This document shows, piece by piece, positions 1-7,082 of a DNA stretch of 13,757 nt. Location of the stretch: contig CALWWO010000083.1 of assembly GCA_944385265.1 (NCBI GenBank), positions 1 to 13,757 on the forward strand, in the 5' to 3' direction. Position 1 is the first letter of the stretch. Each line of letters starts with the position of its first letter. Made by a program: the position numbers and the translations under genes. Under the pieces are notes generated by a model. The model had not been told where the DNA came from, did no database searches, and saw only the letters and a program-made list of their open reading frames with translations. Source of the DNA: an uncultured Oscillospiraceae bacterium (GTDB lineage Bacteria; Bacillota_A; Clostridia; Oscillospirales; Oscillospiraceae).

Positions 1-177
1 TACTCAACTCAAGCTACCGCGCGCTTGCCGCAAAAAGTCACGCTCGATTCAAAACAGCTCATCTCCGACCCAAAACGCATTATCGAAGAGAGTCCGCCCG
101 CCGGTTTTTACGGGTCTATAGCTTTATGCGCCCCTCCGGCAGCACACCCGCGCCGCATTTTACATAGTCTCGAGACT
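1..177. other. Left-edge region without a recognised gene
   Basis: No gene was recognised here. The plus-strand frame starting at base 1 is open throughout, but it continues antisense through the next gene and resembles no family I know. A perfect 12-bp palindrome, AGTCTCGAGACT (166-177), lies immediately after the stop codon of the DUF2007-like gene. It has no T-run and too little room for a loop, so it is not a convincing terminator. On the minus strand a 16-codon frame (158-108) has no ribosome binding site. The segment is either non-coding or the edge of something outside the window. Confidence 0.3.
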
Positions 178-501
178 TTATATAAGATCTTCCCGCTGCT
201 CCTCGTCCTCGATTATATCGCCGCTCAAAATATTTCGCGCGTCCTCAAGCAGCGTTTCCGGTACGAAAAGATCCACGCCGCCGCCCGGGATCCCGATAAC
301 AATACGCCCAAACGAGCCGTCGTTCGGATACTGCGGTATTACCGGTATACCGTACGCTTGCAGAAGATTCATATCGACCTCCGCCTCCATCTGTAGGCTT
401 GGCAAATGTTCTAAAAACGCCGGCGCGACAGGCTCGCCGTTTTCGTCATGAGGCCAGTTTCCAAGATCGTTCATATTGACGCCAAAGCTCCAGTTTTTCA
501 T
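178..501 (-). CDS. DUF2007-like small protein (putative signal-transducing protein)
   Basis: A 107-aa cytosolic protein without a signal peptide or membrane segment. From about residue 34 it reads like the DUF2007 fold: an EAEVDMNLLQAYGIPV stretch, a Gly-rich strand, then VDLFVPETLLEDARNIL, which matches the family pattern of 'differs between paralogues, acts through a V-P-x-x-x-x-x-A-x-x-L helix'. The family is annotated as a putative signal-transducing protein, resembling P-II only at fold level; its partner is unknown. The start is well supported, with GGAGG five bases before the ATG. It is the last gene of the murA-walJ-rlmH operon, 54 nt after rlmH, with no visible promoter of its own. 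The acidic C-terminus (EDEEQRED) is a lineage feature. Assignment rests on pattern recognition, so moderate confidence in family and high confidence that it is a gene. Confidence 0.7.
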   Translation of the reverse strand: MKNWSFGVNMNDLGNWPHDENGEPVAPAFLEHLPSLQMEAEVDMNLLQAYGIPVIPQYPNDGSFGRIVIGIPGGGVDLFVPETLLEDARNILSGDIIEDEEQREDLI

Positions 502-555
502 TTTATCCTCCGTTTTACCGCGGCGGTACAGCGCTCGTCCGCGCCGCGTCCGTTT

Positions 556-1038
556 TCATTTGTGGTATTTGCTTCCCTGCATTATGCAAAATCCCCTGTA
601 TATCTGTTCCAGCAGCATGACCCGCGCCAAATGGTGCGGGAACGTCATTTTCGACATCGACAGCTTATATGCCGCATCGTTTTTTATACTGTCGTGCAGC
701 CCATCCGAGCCGCCGATTATAAACGCAAGCTTTGACGCGCCCGATACGGCGCATTTGCCAAGCATCTCTGAAAATTCCACGCTGCCGATCTGTCTGCCCT
801 CTATGCACATGGCGATAACGACAGCGCTCTTCGGTATCGCTGCCCGTATCATGGCGCTCTCCTTTTCAAGGCACGCATCGATCTCGCCGGCTGACGGCTC
901 CTTCGAGCGCTTTATCTCGGCTATCTCCGCCACTTTTATATTGCAGAATGCGCCGAGCCGCTTTAAATATTCCTCCGTCGCGCCGATATAAAATTTCTCC
1001 TTTAATTTACCGACGCAGATTATATCGATATTCAGCAT
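556..1038 (-). CDS. rlmH: 23S rRNA (pseudouridine1915-N3)-methyltransferase RlmH
   Basis: 160 aa, the normal length for RlmH, a SPOUT methyltransferase that N3-methylates pseudouridine 1915 in helix 69 of 23S rRNA on assembled 70S ribosomes using SAM. The N-terminal strand MLNIDIICVGKLKEK, the Gly-rich SAM loop IIGGSDG (108-113) and the C-terminal block SKMTFPHHLARVMLLEQIYR ending in YHK are diagnostic. The family usually has G-x-P-Y-H-K; here it is GSKYHK, a mild variant. The frame extends 27 codons upstream inside walJ, but that extension is unrelated to RlmH. The ATG at 1038 is preferred because it gives the family N-terminus and overlaps the walJ stop by seven bases (ATGCTGA), a layout typical of translational coupling. 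B. subtilis also carries walJ and rlmH close together. Confidence 0.97.
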   Translation of the reverse strand: MLNIDIICVGKLKEKFYIGATEEYLKRLGAFCNIKVAEIAEIKRSKEPSAGEIDACLEKESAMIRAAIPKSAVVIAMCIEGRQIGSVEFSEMLGKCAVSGASKLAFIIGGSDGLHDSIKNDAAYKLSMSKMTFPHHLARVMLLEQIYRGFCIMQGSKYHK

Positions 1039-1808
1039 ATACACACCTGTCCCAGCTCGTCCGGCGGTGCAATGAAAAGCTCTGTACCGCGCGATATCGC
1101 GCCGCCAAGTGCAGCACACACCGTATTATACGCCGTTTGCGGACTGTTATTTTCGCGGCTCAAATGCGCCAGTACTATTTTTTTCGTCCCGTTTTTTGAC
1201 AGCCATGCGGCAAAATCGCCGCACCTGCTGTTTGACAGGTGCCCTCGGTCCGACAATATCCTGGCTTTAAGGTAGTACGGATATATTCCGCTTTTCAGCA
1301 TTTCTATATCGTGATTCGCTTCAATAACAGCCGTCTCCGCTCCTTCTGCCGCCTCGACTATCTCGCGCGTTATTTTTCCCATATCCGTAAACTGCACGAC
1401 CTTTTTCCCTTCAGCAGAAAAAGTATATCCCACGGATTCTGCCGCGTCGTGCGGGGTGCGGACAGCCGTTATCTCCACGTTTTCTATTCCGAACGGTCTT
1501 CCCGGTGCGATCTCCGATATCCTGCCTTGGCTCTCTGGTATCATGCGGTACAGCTCCGCCGCCGTGCCCGCCGTCGCATATATATCCGTATCCCAATATT
1601 TTAGAAGCATTTTCAGCCCCTTTATATGGTCCGTATGCTCATGCGTTATCAGGATACCGCCCAAATCGTCCGGCGATATTCCGCGCGCGGCAAGTCCGCA
1701 CGTTATCCTGCGCATGGAAATGCCGGCGTCTATCAATATGTACGTCCCGCCGCTCGTCACGAGCGAGCAGTTCCCTCTCGATGAGCTTGCCAGTGTCTGT
1801 ATATCCAT
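1032..1808 (-). CDS. walJ: MBL-fold metallohydrolase WalJ (YycJ family)
   Basis: 258 aa, typical for WalJ/YycJ, a metallo-beta-lactamase-fold protein. Family members have been described as 5'-3' DNA exonucleases, and in Bacillus the gene lies in the walRK cell-wall regulon. The metal centre is complete: HEHTDH at 56-61, His120, Asp142 in TDMG, an NH pair at 165-166, GHLSN at 189-193 and a C-terminal HLSREN at 215-220. The N-terminal SSSRGNC motif is characteristic. The ATG follows an AGGGGAAC ribosome binding site. The walRK kinase and regulator are not nearby; instead walJ sits between murA and rlmH. A hairpin with a T-run separates it from murA, so expression may depend on read-through. The C-terminus overlaps the rlmH start. 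Confidence 0.93.
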   Translation of the reverse strand: MDIQTLASSSRGNCSLVTSGGTYILIDAGISMRRITCGLAARGISPDDLGGILITHEHTDHIKGLKMLLKYWDTDIYATAGTAAELYRMIPESQGRISEIAPGRPFGIENVEITAVRTPHDAAESVGYTFSAEGKKVVQFTDMGKITREIVEAAEGAETAVIEANHDIEMLKSGIYPYYLKARILSDRGHLSNSRCGDFAAWLSKNGTKKIVLAHLSRENNSPQTAYNTVCAALGGAISRGTELFIAPPDELGQVCIC

Positions 1809-1831
1809 GTTCCCCTGCTTTCGCTTTTGAG

Positions 1832-1884
1832 AAAAACAGGCACAGCGCCGCCAGCCGACATTTTATCAGCTTTCGTCTGTGCCT
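1832..1884 (-). terminator. Possible intrinsic terminator between murA and walJ
   Basis: On the minus strand, after the murA stop, AGGCACAG (1884-1877) pairs perfectly with CTGTGCCT (1845-1838). An inner AGCTGA/TCGGCT pairing extends the stem, and GTTTTTC (1837-1831) follows. The T-run is only five long and the loop is interrupted, so this is a weak or partial terminator. It lies within an apparent operon and about 24 nt before the walJ start, too close for an independent walJ promoter downstream of it. It may lower walJ-rlmH expression relative to murA. Confidence 0.5.
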
Positions 1885-1899
1885 TGCTTATCGTGTTTT

Positions 1900-3201
1900 T
1901 TATCCTATATTTCTGATGCGCTTGCTTTTGGGCCCGTCCTCCACATATTCTATATCGGCGCCGACCTTTTTAAGCTTTTCAACGATTTCCTCATAGCCGC
2001 GTTCGATATATTCTATACCGGATATCTCCGTAACGCCCTCCGCGCAGAGACCCGCTATGACCATCGCGGCGCCCGCGCGCAGATCGTGCGCCCTGACAGG
2101 CGCCCCTATGAGCTTATCAACGCCCTCTATAACCGCGATCCTGCCGTCCACCTGAACGCTGGCGCCCATCTTGACAAGCTCGTCCATATAACGGTAGCGG
2201 TTTTCCCATACGCCTTCGGTCACCGTGCTTGTCCCGTCGGCAAGGCAGAGCACAGCGGCAAGCTGCGGCTGCATATCCGTCGGAAATCCCGGATAAGGCA
2301 GCGTCTTAAGCCGCGTCCTTTTAAGTCTGCCTGTCCTGCGGACGAGGACGGAATCCTCTCTGTTCTCGATCTCGACGCCCATATCCTCCAGCTTGCCTGT
2401 TATACAATCAAGATGCTTCGGAATGACGTTTTTTACGAGGACTTCGCCACCCGTACCGGCCACAGCGGCAAGATATGTGCCCGCCTCTATCTGATCGGGG
2501 ATTATCGAATAAAATCCACCGCCGAGGAGCGCTTTCCCGCGGATCTTTATAACGTTTGTGCCGGCGCCGCGGACATCCGCGCCGATAGAGTTTAAAAAGT
2601 TAGCGAGATCGACGATATGCGGCTCTCTCGCGACGTTTTCGATTATCGTCGTCCCTTCAGCCATCGCACCTGCGAGCATAAGGTTTATCGTCGCGCCGAC
2701 AGAAACCACATCAAGATATATATCCGCGCCTTTTAGCCTGCCGCCAGCCGCTTTCGCCTTTATTATTCCGTTATTGACGATCTCGATCTCCGCGCCCATA
2801 GCGCGCAGACCTTTGAGATGCTGATCTATCGGGCGAACTCCGCCGAAATTACATCCGCCGGGCATAGCGACCTCCGCCTCGCCGAATCTGCCGAGCAGCG
2901 CGCCGAGCAGATAGTACGACGCGCGGATATTACGCATCGCGTCGAACGTCGCGCTGGCGCTTTTTATCCCTGAACAGTCTATATCCATCGTGTGTTTATT
3001 GACCGTTTTTATATCAGCGCCAAGCTCGTCGAGTATCTTCAAAAACATCGTAACATCAGAAATTTGAGGAATATTTTCAACGCGGCACACACCGCCGCTC
3101 ATCACGGCTGCGGGGATTATCGCCACTGCGGCATTTTTCGCACCGCTTATTTCTATCTCACCGTAAAGCGGGCGACCGCCCCTTATCCTGTATTTCGCCA
3201 A
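1900..3201 (-). CDS. murA: UDP-N-acetylglucosamine 1-carboxyvinyltransferase MurA
   Basis: 433 aa (family about 420-435). MurA transfers enolpyruvate from PEP to UDP-GlcNAc, the first committed step of peptidoglycan synthesis, and is the fosfomycin target. The substrate Lys-Asn pair is at 22-23 in SGAKNA. The catalytic cysteine is kept (Cys117 in GGCNFGGVRPIDQH), predicting fosfomycin sensitivity unlike Asp-type MurA. The catalytic Asp is at 309 (PGFPTDMQPQ), ENR at 333-335 and the closing DLRAGAAMV at 373-381. Both EPSP-synthase-like domains are full length. The start is TTG at 3201 with GAGGGTG upstream; no in-frame ATG gives the conserved N-terminus, and TTG often moderates expression. A consensus promoter lies about 100 nt upstream. 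Bacillota often carry two MurA paralogues; which one this is cannot be told here. Confidence 0.97.
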   Translation of the reverse strand: MAKYRIRGGRPLYGEIEISGAKNAAVAIIPAAVMSGGVCRVENIPQISDVTMFLKILDELGADIKTVNKHTMDIDCSGIKSASATFDAMRNIRASYYLLGALLGRFGEAEVAMPGGCNFGGVRPIDQHLKGLRAMGAEIEIVNNGIIKAKAAGGRLKGADIYLDVVSVGATINLMLAGAMAEGTTIIENVAREPHIVDLANFLNSIGADVRGAGTNVIKIRGKALLGGGFYSIIPDQIEAGTYLAAVAGTGGEVLVKNVIPKHLDCITGKLEDMGVEIENREDSVLVRRTGRLKRTRLKTLPYPGFPTDMQPQLAAVLCLADGTSTVTEGVWENRYRYMDELVKMGASVQVDGRIAVIEGVDKLIGAPVRAHDLRAGAAMVIAGLCAEGVTEISGIEYIERGYEEIVEKLKKVGADIEYVEDGPKSKRIRNIG

Positions 3202-3232
3202 AAATTTTCACCCTCTAACAAAGTCTGTCTTT

Positions 3233-3262
3233 ATAAGCCCGCATTTTTGGCTGCGGGCTTAT
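3233..3262 (-). promoter_or_regulatory. Perfect 11-bp hairpin in the murA leader
   Basis: ATAAGCCCGCA and TGCGGGCTTAT pair perfectly around an 8-nt loop. The structure lies between the murA promoter and the TTG start, ending about 31 nt before it. No T-run follows on either strand, so it is not a standard terminator. It could be an RNA-stability element, a protein-binding site or a processing site. No known riboswitch class was recognised in the roughly 100-nt leader. Confidence 0.55.
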
Positions 3263-3309
3263 CCTCAATTTTAATTATGCCCTATTACGGCATTTTAAAT
3301 AATCGGCTT

Positions 3310-3338
3310 ATTATACCAGACTTTTTTGGTTTTTTCAA
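3310..3338 (-). promoter_or_regulatory. Sigma-A promoter of murA
   Basis: Read on the minus strand: TTGAAA (3338-3333), 17-bp spacer, TATAAT (3315-3310), with an extended TGG immediately before the -10 box. This is near-perfect consensus. Predicted transcription starts near 3303, giving a leader of about 100 nt before murA. It lies just after the rqcP stop codon, so murA-walJ-rlmH has its own promoter. Confidence 0.85.
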
Positions 3339-3365
3339 TAACCTGTTTCCATCGGCTGCATAAAT

Positions 3366-3608
3366 TTACATTATTTCCCTGTACATTCCGCCAGCCGTTT
3401 CCTTTGTTGCGTGTTCGCTGACCTCGACGACCTCGACCTTCAACGTCCTTTGTCCGAATCTTATCTCGATCACGTCGCCCGTCTTTACGTCGTACGACGC
3501 TTTCGCCGGGCGTCCATTGACCGTTATCTGCTGGTTATCGCAAGCCTCATTTGCCACAGTTCGCCTTTTTATAAGGCGCGACACTTTGAGGTATTTGTCC
3601 AGCCTCAT
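3366..3608 (-). CDS. rqcP: RqcP, S4-domain ribosome quality-control factor
   Basis: 80 aa. An S4 RNA-binding domain fills most of the protein ([16 protein letters not shown] through GRPAKASYDVKTGDVIEI), matching the YabO/RqcP family related to Hsp15. RqcP binds the 50S subunit carrying peptidyl-tRNA and works with RqcH to add C-terminal alanine tails to stalled nascent chains. The ATG shares one base with the hup stop (TAATG), so translation is probably coupled. In B. subtilis the homologue yabO follows yabN (mazG) and is followed by yabP, yabQ and divIC; here none of these follows, and the murA promoter starts at once. No clear terminator is visible after the stop. Confidence 0.94.
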   Translation of the reverse strand: MRLDKYLKVSRLIKRRTVANEACDNQQITVNGRPAKASYDVKTGDVIEIRFGQRTLKVEVVEVSEHATKETAGGMYREIM

Positions 3609-3883
3609 TACTTGTCGACCGCTTCCTTCAGCACCTTTGCAGCCTTAAACTGCGGAACCTTTGCAGCCGGAACGGTGATCGTCGTTCTTGTTCTCGGGTT
3701 TATAGCTTGTCTCTCAGCGCGTTCTTTGACGGAAAAAGAGCCAAAGCCCGCAAGCTGGACCTTATCGCCTTCGGCAAGGCTTGCCGTAATGGCTTCAAAA
3801 ACAGCCGTAACCGCGGCTTCGCTGTCCTTCTTCGTAAGTCCTGTCTTTTCTGCGACTGCTACTACTAATTCTTTCTTGTTCAT
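3608..3883 (-). CDS. hup: HU-family DNA-binding protein
   Basis: 91 aa, exactly the HU size. The family signature is present: GFGSF (46-50), then the arm region with INPRT (61-65), whose conserved proline intercalates into DNA, and a [15 protein letters not shown]-terminus. HU is a dimeric nucleoid protein that bends DNA and supports replication, repair and recombination. A strong GGAGG lies eight bases before the ATG, fitting abundant expression. It sits between mazG (41-nt gap) and rqcP (1-nt overlap), an arrangement common in Clostridia. No separate promoter was recognised in the short gap, so it probably relies on the upstream operon promoter or one too weak to see. Confidence 0.97.
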   Translation of the reverse strand: MNKKELVVAVAEKTGLTKKDSEAAVTAVFEAITASLAEGDKVQLAGFGSFSVKERAERQAINPRTRTTITVPAAKVPQFKAAKVLKEAVDK

Positions 3884-3924
3884 GATTTTCCTCCAAATTT
3901 TAAATTGATTTTGTCTGGTGTGTA

Positions 3925-4635
3925 TTATTTTATTTCACCGGATCGCTCTGCGTCCGCAAAGCTGTCTATAAAACCATCGCACGCGTCCGTCAAAGCTTTC
4001 TCCGGATCTATTCCCAATAACCGCGCCGCATTCACCGCTTCAAACAGCATTTTTGAAACTGCCGCGCTCCTCCCGTCTCCGCCTTTTGATATCTCATCTG
4101 CGGCGGCTTTTATTTTTCCCAGTGCATCGTCCAGCATTCCCGTTTTGTACCCTGCTTTTTCCGCTTTTTTCTGAATTTTTTCAGCGCGCCATGTACCGGG
4201 AAGCGAGCGAGCCACAGCGCGCAGCGCCTCCGTATCGGTCTTATATTTTTTTTCGACCTTTTTTACATCCTCCCACATATCCAGCACCTCTTCCGAGGTT
4301 TCAAGCCGGTCTCTTCCGAAAATATGCGGGTGACGGAATATCATTTTCCTGCACTCCGCGTCCGCTGCGTCGTCAAGCGTGAACCGTCCGGCGTCCTCCT
4401 CGATCCCGGCATGGAACACGACCTGGAGCAGTACGTCGCCCAGTTCCTCTTTAAGATGCTCTGGATCCTTTTCGTCGATAGCCTCAGCCGTCTCGTACGC
4501 CTCCTCAATAAAATTGCGGCGTATGCTCTCATGCGTCTGCTCCCTGTCCCAAGGGCAGCCGCCCTCTCCGCGCAGGAGCGCGACAAGCTTCCTCAGATCG
4601 TTAACATCATATTTGTCCTTCAGCTCAAACGCCAT
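3925..4635 (-). CDS. mazG: Nucleoside triphosphate pyrophosphohydrolase MazG
   Basis: 236 aa from the chosen ATG; full MazG is usually about 255-270. It hydrolyses NTPs and dNTPs to NMP plus pyrophosphate, clearing aberrant nucleotides. The N-terminal domain is intact: [20 protein letters not shown] (21-40), metal-binding E44-E45 and E48 in EEAYE, then E64 and D67 in EELGD, and the downstream [12 protein letters not shown]. The C-terminal MazG repeat keeps its ends ([22 protein letters not shown]), but its metal-ligand positions read KAAADEI and AAVSKML where the family has EExxE and EExGDLL, so that site looks dead. A GTG three codons upstream (4644) is rejected because AAAGG is too close to it. 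It lies 66 nt after the flippase gene, as in B. subtilis yabM-yabN. Confidence 0.94.
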   Translation of the reverse strand: MAFELKDKYDVNDLRKLVALLRGEGGCPWDREQTHESIRRNFIEEAYETAEAIDEKDPEHLKEELGDVLLQVVFHAGIEEDAGRFTLDDAADAECRKMIFRHPHIFGRDRLETSEEVLDMWEDVKKVEKKYKTDTEALRAVARSLPGTWRAEKIQKKAEKAGYKTGMLDDALGKIKAAADEISKGGDGRSAAVSKMLFEAVNAARLLGIDPEKALTDACDGFIDSFADAERSGEIK

Positions 4636-4701
4636 ACGGCGCACCGCCTTTCTGCGTTTTTACGCAAAGCCCGCGTGCCTTGCTCCCGGCGTCATCCCGG
4701 C

Positions 4702-6336
4702 TCAGTGCTTGCCGGCGCGGCGTACATGCAGAAGCTTTCCTATCTTATCGCCTTTCGGAATAAGCTCCATGTCCTTTGTGGTGACGGTTCCTGTCACTAT
4801 TATCATTATTCCGTATATTACCACAGCTATACCTATCGCCGCAACCATATATATCGCTGTAAATATCCTGTCGGAGCCGAGGATAGCCTCTCCCGCTCTT
4901 GAAATCAGCCCATATGACGCCCACGCGGCGGCTCCCATTATAATGGTGCATATCGCCGGCATAACACAGCTTCTTACAAAACTCGGTCTCTGCTTTACCT
5001 TCATGTTTATAAAAATCAGGTTCGCCATCGTTATAAATACATAGCAGCAGAGCGTTCCTATCGGCGCGCCGGCGATCCCTATATCCGGGTTGCCGACAAG
5101 CACCCAGTTCACGGCGACCTTTATCACGCCACCGAGCGGCAGCGTCAAAAGCGACAGCTTTTCGTTTCCGTTTGCCTGTAATATCGCGTTTGTAATAAGA
5201 TACGTGCAGACGAAATACGACGCAATACCGAGATACATGAGGAGCTGCGGTCCGTTTTCATTTGAATCCGGAAACAGCACGGTGAATATCGGATGAGCCA
5301 ATACCGCAAGTCCGACGCCCGCCGGAAGAGCCAGCATATTCGTCACCTTCAGCGACGACTCCATCGTCGTTCTCGCCGTCCTGTCATCGCGCCTTGCGAT
5401 CGCCGTGGCTATCGCCGGCACTACCGCGACTGTTATCGGCGTTATAAATGCGGCAGGCAGGTTGAAAAGCGAAAGCCCCTTTGAATAAACGCCGTACAGC
5501 ACCTTCGCCGTCTCATAATCAAATCCCGCGCCCGTCTGAAGCCGGCTTAAAACAAGCCTTGTGTCGATAAGCGTGATTATATTCATTACGCTGGCAGCTA
5601 ATGTGATCGGGATACCGATCTTCAGTATCTGCGCCGCAGTCTCTCCGCGTCCGTCCGCCTTTCCGCGGGAGCCGGAGCCTGAGCGCATTCGTTTATCAAG
5701 CCGGCGCTTATATATCATCATCACCGGAACGGCGGCGGCAAGCCCCGCCGTCACGCCGATTATCGCGCCTGCCGACACTGTCGCTGAATTTTCACCGCGG
5801 CTCAAAAGCAGCCACGCTATGGCAAGACCGATAACAAGCTTGCACACAACCTCTATGATCTGAGACACCGCCGTCGGCGTCATGTAAGAAAAGCCCTGCG
5901 CGTATCCGCGGTACACCGATACGATACAGACGAACAGCACCGCCGGCGCAAGCGCCTGGATACCTAGCGTGATCTCCGGATCGCCCATCATATTTGCAAG
6001 CTGCTGCGGCAAGAGCAGCATTATTCCCATGCCGAGAAGCCCCACAGGTACGAACGTCGCCATACCCATTGAAAACAGGCGGTCCACCTGCGCCGTTCTC
6101 CCCGTAGCCCTCGCCGACGATATGAGGCGGGACAGCGCGACCGGTATACCTGCCGTCGATATAGTCAGCAGAAGGTTATATATCGTATACGTCACCTGAA
6201 AAGGCGTCGTTCCCTCGTCGCCGAGGAGATTATACAGCGGTATCTTGTAGAAAAATCCGATGACCTTGACTATTGCCACCGTTGCGGCAAGAAGAGCGGC
6301 ACCGCCCAAATAGCTCTGTTTCGTTTTTTCACCCAT
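4702..6336 (-). CDS. SpoVB/MurJ-like polysaccharide or lipid II flippase
   Basis: 544 aa, polytopic, with about 14 hydrophobic segments, typical of the MOP/PST exporter superfamily (SpoVB, YabM, YtgP/MurJ). The N-terminus GGAALLAATVAIVKVIGFFYKIPL and the motif GIPVALSRLIS (about 63-73) are family hallmarks. The cytosolic tail, TTKDMELIPKGDKIGKLL, matches the conserved end of SpoVB-type proteins. Such proteins move undecaprenyl-linked cell-wall precursors across the membrane; SpoVB acts in spore cortex synthesis and MurJ in growing cells. Position before mazG matches B. subtilis yabM, but sequence alone does not show which role applies. GGAGA about eight bases before the ATG supports the start; a promoter lies at 6381-6409. 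First gene of the operon with mazG, hup and rqcP. Confidence 0.9.
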   Translation of the reverse strand: MGEKTKQSYLGGAALLAATVAIVKVIGFFYKIPLYNLLGDEGTTPFQVTYTIYNLLLTISTAGIPVALSRLISSARATGRTAQVDRLFSMGMATFVPVGLLGMGIMLLLPQQLANMMGDPEITLGIQALAPAVLFVCIVSVYRGYAQGFSYMTPTAVSQIIEVVCKLVIGLAIAWLLLSRGENSATVSAGAIIGVTAGLAAAVPVMMIYKRRLDKRMRSGSGSRGKADGRGETAAQILKIGIPITLAASVMNIITLIDTRLVLSRLQTGAGFDYETAKVLYGVYSKGLSLFNLPAAFITPITVAVVPAIATAIARRDDRTARTTMESSLKVTNMLALPAGVGLAVLAHPIFTVLFPDSNENGPQLLMYLGIASYFVCTYLITNAILQANGNEKLSLLTLPLGGVIKVAVNWVLVGNPDIGIAGAPIGTLCCYVFITMANLIFINMKVKQRPSFVRSCVMPAICTIIMGAAAWASYGLISRAGEAILGSDRIFTAIYMVAAIGIAVVIYGIMIIVTGTVTTKDMELIPKGDKIGKLLHVRRAGKH

Positions 6337-6380
6337 TTTGCGGTCTCCTCTCTCCTTTCGTGCCTAATAATCGTCTTGAA

Positions 6381-6409
6381 ATTTTACACCAGTATTCTCT
6401 AAAAATCAA
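6381..6409 (-). promoter_or_regulatory. Promoter of the flippase-mazG-hup-rqcP operon
   Basis: Minus strand: TTGATT (6409-6404), 17-bp spacer, TAAAAT (6386-6381). Predicted start near 6374, leaving a leader of about 38 nt before the flippase ATG. Good spacing and one or two mismatches per box give fair confidence. Confidence 0.7.
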
Positions 6410-6523
6410 GGAATTTGCCATATTTTTTCAGTTCTCCCCTTCGTGTTAACAATTTGTTTACCAATGCGCGGCGTATTCGTGTATGCTCTCTATGCTCCCT
6501 TACTTGTACAGTATTGCTTAATA

Positions 6524-6552
6524 TTGAATTTTATGCCGATACGGGTTATAAT
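6524..6552 (+). promoter_or_regulatory. Plus-strand promoter facing uvrA
   Basis: TTGAAT (6524-6529), 17-bp spacer, perfect TATAAT (6547-6552). Predicted start near 6559. It is divergent from the flippase promoter and about 740 nt before uvrA. Transcripts would cross all the hairpins and palindromes upstream of uvrA, including the terminator-like stem at 7247-7280. It drives either uvrA with a long leader or a separate non-coding RNA from the repeats. Confidence 0.7.
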
Positions 6553-6575
6553 AAACTGATATTCGCGATTTTTCG

Positions 6576-6639
6576 TCGCTCAAAAGGGCGATGCCTTTTA
6601 TCGCCGAGAGGCGATTCCCTTTCCGCGCCCGTGGCGCGG
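6576..6639 (+). repeat. Short hairpin array upstream of uvrA (three units)
   Basis: Three short hairpins start at 6576, 6600 and 6623, a spacing of 24 and 23 bp. They are TCGCTC-AAAA-GGGCGA (one G-U pair), ATCGCC-GAGA-GGCGAT and CCGCGCC-CGT-GGCGCGG. The second lies in a 20-base segment (TATCGCCGAGAGGCGATTCC) that is identical at 10238-10257. The third stem recurs at 7083 and 10738 with other loops. These belong to the same hairpin family as the arrays downstream of uvrA. Confidence 0.75.
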
Positions 6640-6663
6640 GGATGATGATTTGATAGTGCTGCT

Positions 6664-6816
6664 GTTTAGAATAGAAGTGCTGATTTAAAAATCTATCATA
6701 TTTCCACCGTCATTCGGCGAGTGGGAAGCACGGTCATGTTACTAATAGGAAAACAGCAAGTTAGATTCGCCTATGCGTATGTTGATACGCGCCTTTGGGG
6801 GGTTTGCAAAGGGGCA
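6664..6816 (+). repeat. Dispersed 150-bp repeat, copy A (inverted relative to copy B)
   Basis: This segment matches the reverse complement of 10442-10594. In the best part (6684-6785 against 10575-10474) 83 of 102 bases agree by hand alignment, without gaps. Homology ends at TTTGCAAAGGGGCA, just before the palindromic element at 6821. Both copies contain ACCGT...ACGGT arms that could pair. In one frame both translate to a similar 33-residue string ending in TGA, but copy A has an internal TAG and most differences change the amino acid. Protein-level selection is therefore unlikely. Confidence 0.75.
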
Positions 6817-6820
6817 GATG

Positions 6821-7060
6821 CAAAATTACAACCCAGCGCAAGCGGTTGTGATTTTGAGAGGAGGAGCGATGGAGTGGGTAAGCGTTCGCTTAAAAGCGGA
6901 CGCGCGCTTAACGCAATCCGCGACGACGATTTCTTTGGGTGTACCCGTTTTCGTCGACGCAAGCTCCGTATCGCTTGTTTTGCTCTTTCAGGCAAAAGTG
7001 CGCTCATTCCGCTGCGTCTCCTCTCAAAATCACAACCGCTTGCGCTGGGTTGTGATTTTG
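6821..7060. mobile_element. 240-bp foldback (MITE-like) palindromic element
   Basis: The ends are inverted repeats of 43 bp (6821-6863 and 7018-7060) differing at a single base. Each end is itself a hairpin, CAAAATTACAACC with GGTTGTGATTTTG around a 10-base loop. Inside, CGACGA (6924-6929) faces TCGTCG (6951-6956), and the centre is the palindrome GGGTGTACCC (6937-6946), at the exact midpoint. The whole element can therefore fold into one long imperfect hairpin. No transposase is encoded, and no target-site duplication was seen. It abuts copy A of the dispersed repeat. MITE-like is an inference from architecture. Confidence 0.7.
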
Positions 7061-7082
7061 TAAAAGAAATGGGTGTAAAATC

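Noticed and set aside
25..396. Plus-strand frame at the left edge
   Set aside because: Mostly antisense to the DUF2007-like gene, no ribosome binding site, low-complexity basic translation.
1039..1119. Longer N-terminus for RlmH
   Set aside because: It lies wholly inside walJ and matches nothing in RlmH; the ATG at 1038 gives the family start and length.
4636..4644. GTG start three codons upstream in mazG
   Set aside because: The purine-rich ribosome binding site would be two bases from it; ATG 4635 has better spacing.
6773..7063. Frames across the palindromic element
   Set aside because: They traverse inverted repeats on both strands and have no ribosome binding site or family resemblance.
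6810..7070. Target-site duplication around the foldback element
   Set aside because: Flanking bases on the two sides do not match convincingly; the same holds at 10379-10731.
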